In this document: positions 18,920 to 26,101 of the stretch, in pieces
How positions within the stretch are numbered: position 1 is the first letter of the stretch
Layout: every line of letters starts with the position of its first letter
Source: Clostridium_AD sp050717515
GTDB taxonomy: Bacteria; Bacillota; Clostridia; Clostridiales; Clostridiaceae
NCBI RefSeq assembly: GCF_050717515.1
Contig: NZ_JBOITL010000013.1
Location: forward strand, 124,001 to 188,000
Length of the DNA: 64,000 nucleotides
Direction: 5' to 3'
Notes under the pieces: model-generated
Told to the model about the DNA's origin: nothing
Database searches by the model: none
What the model saw: the letters and a program-made list of their open reading frames with translations, nothing else
Translations under genes and position numbers: made by a program

Positions 18920-18955
18920 CATATGCTAGATAATGCTCCCATTATCTAGCATATG
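18920..18955. repeat. Perfect 16-bp inverted repeat upstream of osmolyte transporter
   Basis: Arms CATATGCTAGATAATG and its exact complement flank a 4-base spacer CTCC. No T tract follows in either direction, so it is not a typical terminator. It lies about 170 bases upstream of the OpuC-like ATPase start and 80 bases beyond the end of the gene at 19032. It could be an operator or a structured RNA element. Confidence 0.7.
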
Positions 18956-19002
18956 ATATAATTAAAAGATATCCCAGCATGACAGATTCTATATACGCGA
19001 AA

Positions 19003-19033
19003 AACAAGTGGGAATATATTATTCCCACTTGTT
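19003..19033 (-). terminator. Hairpin at end of OB-fold/ParB-like gene
   Basis: 14-bp stem AACAAGTGGGAATA/TATTCCCACTTGTT with a 3-base loop, overlapping the stop codon of the gene ending at 19032. The minus-strand flank is TTTTCGCG, only a short T run. Confidence 0.6.
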
Positions 19034-19580
19034 AATTCTCTGCATATGAAACTGGCACATTAGTTATTCCAAGTTCTATTGCTGCTGCATATTCATCATA
19101 TCCTGATACTATTATAAGGCTTTCTTTTTTAACAACAATAGGTTTGTTAAACTTTTTATTATTTTTCATATAATTTATTGCTTTGTTTTTCGAACGTTTT
19201 ATTGACAGATCTTCATTTTCATTTACTAGCTTTGAAATATCCATTATTTCATCAGTTCCCGCTGGCATTTCATTATTTAAATCTATTTGTCCGTTGACAT
19301 CTTTTAACAAATTAAATATTTTAATTGATGTTGCTTCTACTGATATAAAAGGCGTACCTTTGCTATTTACACAGGCTTTAAGTTCTCCTTTAATCACAAA
19401 GTAATTTACATCCTTCATTCCTACTACTGCGTCTCTCCAATAATCTTTTTTTACAATTACTCTATAAATTGATTGCATATTATCATAAGTATCTATTTTG
19501 AAAAGTAGATTAACGTCTCCATTCTCTAGCCTAGTTGTTTTTACAGGTAACCCCTTAATAATAATCTCACTTTTATTCAT
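19032..19580 (-). CDS. OB-fold (SSB-like) plus ParB-like domain protein
   Basis: Protein of 182 residues that I cannot name. Residues 1-90 look like a single-strand-binding OB fold: a strand pattern ending in FVIKGELKACVNSKGTPFIS and VEATSIKIF. A linker with acidic residues follows. The C-terminal 45 residues carry a ParB/sulfiredoxin-like motif: SKNKAINYMKNNKKFNKPIV then SGYDEYAAAIELGITNVPV, matching the pattern PIVV...L..GY.RY.AA.ELG...VPV. The rest of the ParB core is absent. AAGGAG precedes the ATG. Both domain calls are inferences from short motifs; a nucleic-acid role is plausible. Confidence 0.7.
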   Translation of the reverse strand: MNKSEIIIKGLPVKTTRLENGDVNLLFKIDTYDNMQSIYRVIVKKDYWRDAVVGMKDVNYFVIKGELKACVNSKGTPFISVEATSIKIFNLLKDVNGQIDLNNEMPAGTDEIMDISKLVNENEDLSIKRSKNKAINYMKNNKKFNKPIVVKKESLIIVSGYDEYAAAIELGITNVPVSYAEN

Positions 19581-19631
19581 AATTATATTCTCCTTTTAAT
19601 TCCATTTTTTTAATTCTCAAATTCCAAAAAT

Positions 19632-19670
19632 AAAACACCTAGAAAGCACATATCACTTTCTAGGTGTTTT
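19632..19670 (-). terminator. Terminator of small ORF
   Basis: Perfect 15-bp stem AAAACACCTAGAAAG/CTTTCTAGGTGTTTT with a 9-base loop. On the minus strand the tail reads TTTTATTTTT; the plus strand lacks a T run. It therefore ends a minus-strand transcript, and the only candidate gene is the 39-codon ORF that stops at 19669. Confidence 0.85.
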
Positions 19671-19788
19671 AAACTGAATTAGAATTCAACTCTAAATTAA
19701 CTTTCACTGGAGTAAATTTACCTAGTCCTGTGTTAGATATTCTTAAATGTTTCTCTAACGTAGAACTACTATTATTATAAGTTAACAC
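19669..19788 (-). CDS. Small protein of 39 residues, unknown function
   Basis: Short reading frame from GTG (19788), five bases after GGGGTGA, to TAA at 19669, where a strong minus-strand terminator begins. The product contains LEKHLRISNTGLGKFTPVKV and ends NLELNSNSV; it is polar, with no signal peptide or membrane segment. It has no similarity that I can name. The ribosome binding site, the length and the dedicated terminator make a real gene likely. An alternative GTG lies three codons upstream but has no ribosome binding site. It sits alone between two other minus-strand genes. Confidence 0.6.
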   Translation of the reverse strand: MLTYNNSSSTLEKHLRISNTGLGKFTPVKVNLELNSNSV

Positions 19789-19926
19789 AGACTTCACCCC
19801 ATTTCAGAATTTATATTGTTTATTTATAACCCACAACTATTATTTTACTATCTTTACTCTATATTCATTGTATCATTTTACTCATAAAATTACAATTTTT
19901 ATATTATTACCATTCTATTCTAATTG

Positions 19927-20565
19927 TTATTTATTTAGCAGCCATTTGAATACCATTACCGCCTTATCCTTTTGTTTAGATGAACTAATAATACTAATAA
20001 CCATATTTTCTGTGTCAAATCCAATATCTTTAAATATTTTAACATCCACTGCATTTATAGCATATACAGCCTTAATATTATCACTTCCAACGGCTTCAAT
20101 CTTTTCATTTTTTATAGCTGACAAATCTAACTCTCTTATATTATCCAATCTTGAAAACATATCTTGTTTAGCATAAACCTGTGCCATGCCCTTATCTAAA
20201 ATTACAACATCAATTTCGCCAACAGATATCTTAGCGATAAACTTTTGTGTGCTTACGTTTGACATTGTAGCGTCTTCCTTGCTTGAACCTTCAATTGGAA
20301 TAATATCTATAATAGCCTGTTTTTTTTGCTCTCCATCTTTTATAACAATATTTGTGAGTTGTTTTTCTACATCACTTTTCTTAGTCTCATCTACATTATT
20401 CCCAATCAAAGTAAGATCAAACACATAATCTACTCTTGTAATTTGCCCATGGATAATTGAAGCTAATATAAGTATAATAGCTAAAACTCCTATAATATGA
20501 AGTTTATAGTACTCCCAGATATATTCAGCTTTCTTCTTCTTACTCATGCTTTTTAAATCAACCAT
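19927..20565 (-). CDS. Membrane-anchored protein of unknown function
   Basis: Protein of 212 residues. A basic, charged N-terminus (SKKKKAEYIWEYYK) leads into one transmembrane helix (LHIIGVLAIILILASIIHG), then about 165 residues outside the cell with no enzyme motif. The KKKKAEYIWEYYKLHIIG start is typical of a clostridial family of small anchored proteins with no known role. The start is the ATG at 20565, behind AAAGGAGTAG; the frame is open 10 codons further. It lies 59 bases downstream of the DUF6106-like gene and could share its transcript. Confidence 0.7.
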   Translation of the reverse strand: MVDLKSMSKKKKAEYIWEYYKLHIIGVLAIILILASIIHGQITRVDYVFDLTLIGNNVDETKKSDVEKQLTNIVIKDGEQKKQAIIDIIPIEGSSKEDATMSNVSTQKFIAKISVGEIDVVILDKGMAQVYAKQDMFSRLDNIRELDLSAIKNEKIEAVGSDNIKAVYAINAVDVKIFKDIGFDTENMVISIISSSKQKDKAVMVFKWLLNK

Positions 20566-20624
20566 AATGCCTACTCCTTTAAAAGTATATTTCACTTATG
20601 CGTTCTACTTCGTGTCTCTCCATA

Positions 20625-21116
20625 TTACTTTTTTACTGCCCTTGGATTAGTTTTATAACACAAGTCTAAAAACCTCTCATCTGGCACAAATCTCAATTGC
20701 ATTTTATTGTTTCCTTCTGTAACCATTGCAACATATACTTTTCCCTTTGCTGTAGGAGGATAACACTTTACTATGGTATTAGGCTTGTTAGGATAATCTT
20801 TAACAGCAGCACTACCTTCTGGTGCTAGTAGTCCCACCTCTCTTATATTAAGAGAAAACAATCTTCTTCTTTTTTTCATTTCTATTATCTTCTCTATATG
20901 GATTTCTCCTTTTATAAATTGATACTCATACTCTACAAATAATTTTTGCTTGTAAAAAAAACAGGTTGCGGCCATACCTAGTAATATTACCATCAAAATT
21001 AAATTTGTTGTAAAGGATACTAATCCCACAATTGCAAATACAAACATTGCACCATTTATTATTTTGTAAAAACCTGTTTTATATGTAGTTATTAATTGTT
21101 CATAAACATAATCCAT
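20625..21116 (-). CDS. DUF6106-like membrane protein
   Basis: Protein of 163 residues starting MDYVYEQLITTYKTGFYK, with two close hydrophobic segments at about 20-53 (INGAMFVFAIVGLVSF and NLILMVILLGMAATCFF) and a cytoplasmic domain that contains YEYQFIKGEIHIEKI, KRRRLFSLNI and a C-terminal stretch ending TNPRAVKK. This is the pattern of the clostridial DUF6106 family, of unknown function, with a PH-like C-terminal part. AAAGGGGG precedes the ATG. It is probably co-transcribed with the next anchored protein gene. Confidence 0.75.
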   Translation of the reverse strand: MDYVYEQLITTYKTGFYKIINGAMFVFAIVGLVSFTTNLILMVILLGMAATCFFYKQKLFVEYEYQFIKGEIHIEKIIEMKKRRRLFSLNIREVGLLAPEGSAAVKDYPNKPNTIVKCYPPTAKGKVYVAMVTEGNNKMQLRFVPDERFLDLCYKTNPRAVKK

Positions 21117-21462
21117 ATTACATCCCCCTTTGCCTTTTTACATTATACCATATTTTGAAAGTTTCTTAAAACATCAGCCTAGGTAAACATTACAATTTTG
21201 CTTAAACCTTACATATGATAGGGCTTATAATTTTCATAAACCACCACTCTATTTTATTATTTAATATATTTTTCTTTTTCCCCCTTAAATCTCAATATAT
21301 TAACGTATTTATAAATGGAGATTAGTTTCCTATTTTCATGTAAACTTTATGGATCTAGTGGTTGCATAAAAATCAATATATTATACTATAACAGATTTTA
21401 TTGTGCTTATAGTATAATTTGTAATTATGGAAATTATAACAATTCAGAAAGGAATAATATTA
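21117..21462. other. Divergent intergenic region
   Basis: About 346 bases with no gene. A perfect -10-like TATAAT lies at 21413-21418, about 45 bases upstream of the Spo0E-like start, but I see no good -35 at the right distance. The other end holds the leader of the minus-strand DUF6106-like gene. Confidence 0.5.
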
Positions 21463-21609
21463 TTGGGTAATGTTATACTTGCTACAGAAAAACTTAGATC
21501 AGAATTAGAAACGCTTATCTCACTAAAAGGGTTAAATCATAAGGATGTATTAAAATTAAGTCAAAGATTAGATAAATATATATTAATGCATTATTCAGAA
21601 AAATATTAG
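21463..21609 (+). CDS. Spo0E-like aspartyl-phosphate phosphatase
   Basis: Protein of 48 residues, the usual size for the family. It has the two-helix layout and the signature LSQRLDKYI (family consensus SQxLD), preceded by the linker KGLNHKDVLK. These proteins remove the phosphate from Spo0A-P and so delay sporulation. The start is taken as TTG at 21463, nine bases after AGAAAGGA; an ATG at 21427 in the same frame has no ribosome binding site and would add an atypical leader. It is a single gene with its own promoter region. Target specificity cannot be read. Confidence 0.85.
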   Translation: MGNVILATEKLRSELETLISLKGLNHKDVLKLSQRLDKYILMHYSEKY

Positions 21610-21709
21610 TTACTTTTTGTTGTGATATTGAACATTTAATTTATAAATGACATTTCTAATTGGACAAAACAATAAATATAATTATAAATAGAAAAGGTGG
21701 TAACTTAAA

Positions 21710-22075
21710 TTGAAACAATTAAAATTTAAAGCTTGGGATAATTATAGACAGAAAATGCATAAACTACAAGGCATGACTTTTGATGCAAAAAGCTTCCTTC
21801 CTTCTGCTCTTAAACTCCCTGGTGTGACTTGGAGGCCCATCGAAGAATACGAATTGCTTCAATGGGTATTCTTATCTGATAAAACTGGAATCGATGTATA
21901 TGAAGGAGATTATATTAAAATTTCATCTACTGTTTACAATGTGGTTTGGAATGATACTATAACGAATTTTCAGCTTGAAGAGCTAGAAGGCTCTTCAAGT
22001 CGCAGTATTATTGACGTCTCTTTGGGATATATCCTTGGAAATAAATTTGAAAATCCAGATTTATATAATAAATAA
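21710..22075 (+). CDS. YopX-like protein
   Basis: Protein of 121 residues that opens with the YopX-type start KQLKFKAWDNYRQKM and carries the conserved TGIDVYEGDYIKI segment, followed by a beta-rich end (YNVVWNDTITNFQLEE, GYILGNKFENP). YopX proteins are mostly phage-encoded with unknown function. The start is TTG at 21710 after AAAGGTGG. No other phage gene flanks it, so it is a domesticated or relic single gene. A strong terminator follows. Confidence 0.8.
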   Translation: MKQLKFKAWDNYRQKMHKLQGMTFDAKSFLPSALKLPGVTWRPIEEYELLQWVFLSDKTGIDVYEGDYIKISSTVYNVVWNDTITNFQLEELEGSSSRSIIDVSLGYILGNKFENPDLYNK

Positions 22076-22131
22076 TTTATTACTTTCACTGTCCATTAGA
22101 TAAAACAATTGAATAGCCCCTTAACAACAGT

Positions 22132-22154
22132 CAAGGAGGCAATCTGCCTCCTTG
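22132..22154 (+). terminator. Intrinsic terminator after YopX-like gene
   Basis: 10-bp GC-rich stem CAAGGAGGCA/TGCCTCCTTG with a 3-base loop followed by TTTTTT. Textbook terminator for the plus-strand gene; the minus-strand reductase gene ends just beyond it. Confidence 0.93.
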
Positions 22155-22158
22155 TTTT

Positions 22159-22713
22159 TTATAGCTTTAAGCTATTTACCATGCTTTTTGCAGCTTCTCT
22201 TATAGTTGTTAACTTGTAATCTCTGTTTCTTCTGGTTACTCCTATAAAATCATATTTTACACCCTTAATATGATCTACAAACCTCTCAAAGGAAGCAAGA
22301 CAAGAAATACAGCCATTTCCAGATCCTCCTGGAGCAGCGACACATATAAAAGGTTTACCAGCTAAATTACTTTTCTCATTATTTAATCCTTCACATCTTC
22401 GAAGTCTATCAATAAATACCTTTAGTGATTCGCTCATATCATGCCAATAAACAGGTGTAATTACTATGTACCCGTCTGCTTTCGCTATTTCCTCGTGTAA
22501 CTTTTGAAAATCATCCTCCACCTGACAGATATGCTCATCATGACATGTACCCCATCCATTTCCGCAAGCATGACAGGCGGACATATTTAATGTGTTGAGA
22601 TTTATTGTTGATGCATTAGCAGAAGCCATTTCTACTCCTATTTTTGCCTCTTCACCACAGGCAGCTGTTAAACCATCATTGTTAGGACTTGAAGTAATTA
22701 CCATTATTTTCAT
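22159..22713 (-). CDS. Flavodoxin-type NAD(P)H-dependent oxidoreductase
   Basis: Protein of 184 residues with a flavodoxin fold of the NADPH-dependent FMN reductase/iron-sulfur flavoprotein group. The phosphate-binding start is VITSSPNNDGLTAA; the cysteine cluster MSACHACGNGWGTCHDEHIC is at about 46-65; the flavin-ring contact is ITPVYWHDMSESLKVFIDR. Two more cysteines appear in GSGNGCISCLASF. The spacing does not match the compact CxxCxxC of Isf proteins closely, so Fe-S binding is only possible. GGAGGGG precedes the ATG. Substrate unknown. Confidence 0.85.
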   Translation of the reverse strand: MKIMVITSSPNNDGLTAACGEEAKIGVEMASANASTINLNTLNMSACHACGNGWGTCHDEHICQVEDDFQKLHEEIAKADGYIVITPVYWHDMSESLKVFIDRLRRCEGLNNEKSNLAGKPFICVAAPGGSGNGCISCLASFERFVDHIKGVKYDFIGVTRRNRDYKLTTIREAAKSMVNSLKL

Positions 22714-22995
22714 TTTTACCCCTCCATTTAAATTATTTTTTGCTTTTATTTTCTATTTCATTTTATTACATTAAATGCTTAGTAGCAAATCAAGCATTAA
22801 GAGTTTTCATTTATAAGGTACTTAATATCTTGTTATTTATCTGTTTGTCATGCAATTTTTACAATTATGGTTATTAGCATAAATATATATTTACTTTCGA
22901 CAATATGTGTTAATAAAACCCTTTTCATCAATCAAATTATAGAATATAATAGAACAGTTACAAGCTATAAATATTTTAATAGGGGAGCGCTGCAT

Positions 22996-23505
22996 ATGTT
23001 TATTTACATCCTCATTTTTTTAGCTAAAATAATTGAGGTTTCCTTAGCCACGGTTAGAACAGTACTTATAACTAGAGGTGAAAAGTTTTTCGGTTCTATT
23101 ATAGGCTTTTTCGAAGTAATTATATGGTTATATTTAATTACCACAGTACTTATTGGAATAAATCAGGAACCATTTAAAATGGTAGCATATGCGTTAGGAT
23201 TTGCTTTCGGAAATTATATTGGTTGCATTTTAGAAGAAAAACTAGCACTAGGACTAATAACCATAAATGCAATAGTATCTGAAAAAGATGGCCTAACATT
23301 AGCCAAAATTTTGAGATCAGAGAATATAGGTGTTACTATTATGGACGCAGAAGGGCTAAAAGAAGCTAAGAAAATACTTGTATTACATGTTAAAAGAAAA
23401 AGAAAATCTAAAGTAATAAAATTAATAACAAATTCCAATATTAATGCTGTAATTTCCCTAATTGATACTAAAACTATATATGGGGGTTACGGTATTAGAA
23501 AATAG
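22996..23505 (+). CDS. UPF0316 (DUF5698/DUF2179) membrane protein
   Basis: Protein of 169 residues. Three transmembrane helices in the first 90 residues include the family motif SLATVRTVLITRGEKFFGS and GFFEVIIWL. A cytoplasmic DUF2179-type domain of about 75 residues follows and ends IDTKTIYGGYGIRK. The family is widespread in Firmicutes; its function is unknown. The start is ATG 22996 behind AGGGGAG; the frame is open for 43 codons upstream, without a site, and the family begins at this methionine. Confidence 0.88.
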   Translation: MFIYILIFLAKIIEVSLATVRTVLITRGEKFFGSIIGFFEVIIWLYLITTVLIGINQEPFKMVAYALGFAFGNYIGCILEEKLALGLITINAIVSEKDGLTLAKILRSENIGVTIMDAEGLKEAKKILVLHVKRKRKSKVIKLITNSNINAVISLIDTKTIYGGYGIRK

Positions 23506-23506
23506 G

Positions 23507-23540
23507 TGCCACCCACATGGCAAGTGTCACGTGGGTGGCA
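23507..23540 (+). repeat. 10-bp inverted repeat after UPF0316 gene
   Basis: TGCCACCCAC/GTGGGTGGCA with a 14-base loop, starting just after the stop codon. GC-rich but without a T run. It may act together with the next hairpin (23550-23597) to end transcription. Confidence 0.6.
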
Positions 23541-23549
23541 TTAAGTAGC

Positions 23550-23597
23550 ATAAGAGAACAGAACTTATTAGATGGCAGACAAGCTCTATTCTCTTAT
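23550..23597. terminator. Hairpin terminator between UPF0316 and MATE genes
   Basis: ATAAGAGAA/TTCTCTTAT stem, extended past a mismatch, with a long loop, followed by TTTTTTA on the plus strand. It overlaps the stop codon of the convergent MATE gene at 23594. Confidence 0.6.
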
Positions 23598-24949
23598 TTT
23601 TTATATTTAAGATTAGTAATACTTCTGTATAAGAAAAATGCTGTTAATGCCGTAGCAATCAAATCTGCACAAGGTTGTGAAAGCCATAGTCCATCCAATT
23701 CGAAAAATAATGGAAGTATAAGAATAAGAGGAATTAGAACTATGACTTGTCTTAAAATACTTAAAATCATTGAGGTTTTCGCCTCATTTATTGCTTGAAA
23801 ATAGCTTGCTCCTAAAATTTGAAAACCTAAAATAGGTAAAAATATCAAGTCAATTCTAAGTCCACGTGCCCCCATATTTATTAGTTCAGGATTATTACCT
23901 ACAAACACACCAATAAGAGGCCTTGCAAATAGTTGTACACTTACAAATCCAATTGTAGCAATACAAGTCCCTGCCATTATTGCATACTTTAAAACCTTTA
24001 AAACTCTTGAATAGGATTTAGCCCCATAATTATATCCTATTATAGGTTGAATCCCTTGACTTATACCAAATATAGGCATAAAAATTAGCATCGATATACT
24101 ATTTAATATTCCCATTGCAGCTATTGCAGGATCCCCTCCATAAGCATAAAGACCTTTATTATATAAAATAATTACAAGACTTGATGCAATTTGCATAGAA
24201 AAAGGTGCCATGCCAATAGCAAAAATATCCTTTACAATATGTCTATGAAGCTTTAAATTAACTTTCTTTATTTTAAGTACACTTCCACTATTTTTAGAAG
24301 TAAAATATTTAAGTACCCATAGAGTATTAAAAGCTTGAGATATTATAGTTGCTATTGCAGCACCCTCAATTCCCATATTAAAACCGAATATTAATATTGG
24401 ATCTAATATAATATTAATAATTGCACCAAATACCATTGTTAGCATTGCCATTTTTGGATTGCCTTCGGCTCTAATTATATTATTTATACCAAATCCTATA
24501 TTTTGAAAAACCGCTCCCATAAGTATGATTTGTATATATGCCTTTGCATAGGGAATGTTATTTCCACTTGCTCCGAATAAGATTAAAAGTTTGTTTAAAA
24601 ACAAAACTCCAATTAAACTAATTACTAATGATATTATTGTTATTAGTATCACTGCATTTCCCAAAATATCGTCTGCAGCTTTTTTGTTTTTTTCTCCTAG
24701 TCTTATTGATATAACTGCACTAGCACCTATTCCAACAAGCATGCCAAAGGCCATTATAATAACTGATATTGGAAAAGTTATAGCAAGTCCTGATAGGGCA
24801 TTTGATCCTACACCCTTAATATGACCTATATAAATTCTATCTACAATGTTATATAGTGCATTGACAATCATTCCGGTTACTGCAGGTATAGAAAACTTAA
24901 AAAGTAGTTTTCCTATACTTTCTGTTCCTAGTGCTTTTGTTTGATTCAT
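23594..24949 (-). CDS. MATE family efflux transporter
   Basis: Membrane protein of 451 residues with twelve hydrophobic segments arranged as two repeats of six. The first repeat starts LLFKFSIPAVTGMIVNALYN and includes NIVDRIYIGHI; the second has FAIGMAPFSMQIASS and IMPIFGISQGIQPIIGYNYG, the hallmark of MATE sodium- or proton-coupled drug exporters of the DinF/NorM type. GGAGG lies nine bases before the ATG at 24949. No regulator gene is beside it. It is the first of three MATE genes in the window; the sequences are clearly different from each other. Confidence 0.92.
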   Translation of the reverse strand: MNQTKALGTESIGKLLFKFSIPAVTGMIVNALYNIVDRIYIGHIKGVGSNALSGLAITFPISVIIMAFGMLVGIGASAVISIRLGEKNKKAADDILGNAVILITIISLVISLIGVLFLNKLLILFGASGNNIPYAKAYIQIILMGAVFQNIGFGINNIIRAEGNPKMAMLTMVFGAIINIILDPILIFGFNMGIEGAAIATIISQAFNTLWVLKYFTSKNSGSVLKIKKVNLKLHRHIVKDIFAIGMAPFSMQIASSLVIILYNKGLYAYGGDPAIAAMGILNSISMLIFMPIFGISQGIQPIIGYNYGAKSYSRVLKVLKYAIMAGTCIATIGFVSVQLFARPLIGVFVGNNPELINMGARGLRIDLIFLPILGFQILGASYFQAINEAKTSMILSILRQVIVLIPLILILPLFFELDGLWLSQPCADLIATALTAFFLYRSITNLKYKK

Positions 24950-25220
24950 AAAAAATGTCCTCCATATCAAAATATAAATATAAATATAAAATGCATGAGT
25001 ATGAAATTTTCACCATTACTATATCTACTTTCTAGTATAACATATGTTTTTATTATTATTAAATTATTGAATTTTTAAGATTTCATTAAATATTTTCACC
25101 AAAAATATGATATAATAATTCTTTATTGTCTTCTCTACATTTAACTTAATTTAATATAGCTAATATATTTAAATATAGAGAATAAATTATATAGGATAAA
25201 ATTGTTAGGAGTGACAAATT

Positions 25221-25685
25221 ATGAAAAATACAATATTAACACCTAGCGGAGTCGCAAAATTAGAAGAAGAATTAGAACTTCGCACCGGGGAAAAAAGAAA
25301 AGAAATAACCGCAGCAATTAAAGAAGCAAAGGGTCACGGAGATTTAAGTGAGAATGCAGAATATGATGCAGCTAAAGATGATGAAGCTACCAATAATGAT
25401 AGAGTAATTAAGATTCAAGAATTGCTTAGGAGCTGTACCGTAGTAGAAGACTACAGTAATGATGACCATTTAGGTCTTGGTGGCGAGGCTGATATTAAAT
25501 TTCTTGATACAGATGACATCGAGAAAGTATGCCTGGTATCTACAGTAGAGACCAACCCAGAGTTAATGAATATAAGTATCGAATCTCCACTAGGCATGGC
25601 AATATATAAAAAATCCCTTGGAGATACCTGTATTGTTTTAGCTCCAGAGGGTAATTACGAAGTAATTATAGAAAAAATTTACTAG
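25221..25685 (+). CDS. greA: GreA-type transcription elongation factor
   Basis: Protein of 154 residues, close to the usual GreA length. The N-terminal coiled coil begins LTPSGVAKLEEELELR and carries the tip GHGDLSENAEYDAAKDDEA, with the acidic residues that rescue backtracked RNA polymerase. The C-terminal FKBP-like domain includes ISIESPLGMAIYKKSLGDTC. The stretch between them (DRVIKIQELLRSCTVVEDYS) departs from typical GreA, so this may be a second, divergent paralogue. It stands alone rather than beside lysS, where greA often lies in clostridia. TTAGGAG precedes the ATG. Confidence 0.92.
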   Translation: MKNTILTPSGVAKLEEELELRTGEKRKEITAAIKEAKGHGDLSENAEYDAAKDDEATNNDRVIKIQELLRSCTVVEDYSNDDHLGLGGEADIKFLDTDDIEKVCLVSTVETNPELMNISIESPLGMAIYKKSLGDTCIVLAPEGNYEVIIEKIY

Positions 25686-25706
25686 TAGGATAAACCTTAA
25701 TAAAAA

Positions 25707-25734
25707 TATAAGCAGAGGGTTGTCTCTGCTTATA
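25707..25734. terminator. Bidirectional terminator after greA
   Basis: 11-bp stem TATAAGCAGAG/CTCTGCTTATA with a 6-base loop, then TTTTCA on the plus strand and an A-rich left flank. It separates the convergent greA and SASP genes. Confidence 0.85.
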
Positions 25735-25756
25735 TTTTCAAATTTTATTATGTTTT

Positions 25757-25984
25757 TTACTTGTTACTATCCACCATATTTTTTTCTGCTGCTTCTACCA
25801 TTCTTCTTACCATCTCTCCACCAACATTACCTGAATTCTTTATCTTACTTACAATTTCACTGGGAACATCGCCCATATATTCACTTTTGCTTTCAATGTT
25901 ACCTAGTCCCATATCTTCTGCTACTTCCATCTTAAATTTTTCAAGTTTTCCCACTGCTCCTGGTACTAATATTCTTTTGGTCAT
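25757..25984 (-). CDS. Alpha/beta-type small acid-soluble spore protein
   Basis: Protein of 75 residues with both SASP signatures: KLEKFKMEVAEDMGL, which contains the germination-protease site, and NSGNVGGEMVRRMVEAAEKN, the DNA-binding helix. These proteins coat and protect DNA in the spore. The middle (NIESKSEYMGDVPSEIVSKI) is more divergent than in the major SASPs, so this is probably a minor member. The start is ATG 25984 behind GGGAGG. It should be expressed in the forespore under sigma G. Confidence 0.92.
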   Translation of the reverse strand: MTKRILVPGAVGKLEKFKMEVAEDMGLGNIESKSEYMGDVPSEIVSKIKNSGNVGGEMVRRMVEAAEKNMVDSNK

Positions 25985-26101
25985 TTTACTGCCTCCCAAT
26001 AATTATTCTTAAGATATTCAAAGCATATTATAATAATTCGTATTTCTACTTTGCATATCTACAATTAGTATTTTTAAAAAGGCATTTTTTATTCATTGGG
26101 T

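Noticed and set aside
21710..22075. Prophage remnant signalled by the YopX-like gene
   Set aside because: No integrase, terminase, structural or lysis gene and no attachment-site repeats are found on either side.
23507..23540. Terminator of the UPF0316 gene
   Set aside because: The GC-rich stem is good, but no T run follows; listed as a repeat, with the next hairpin as the more likely terminator.
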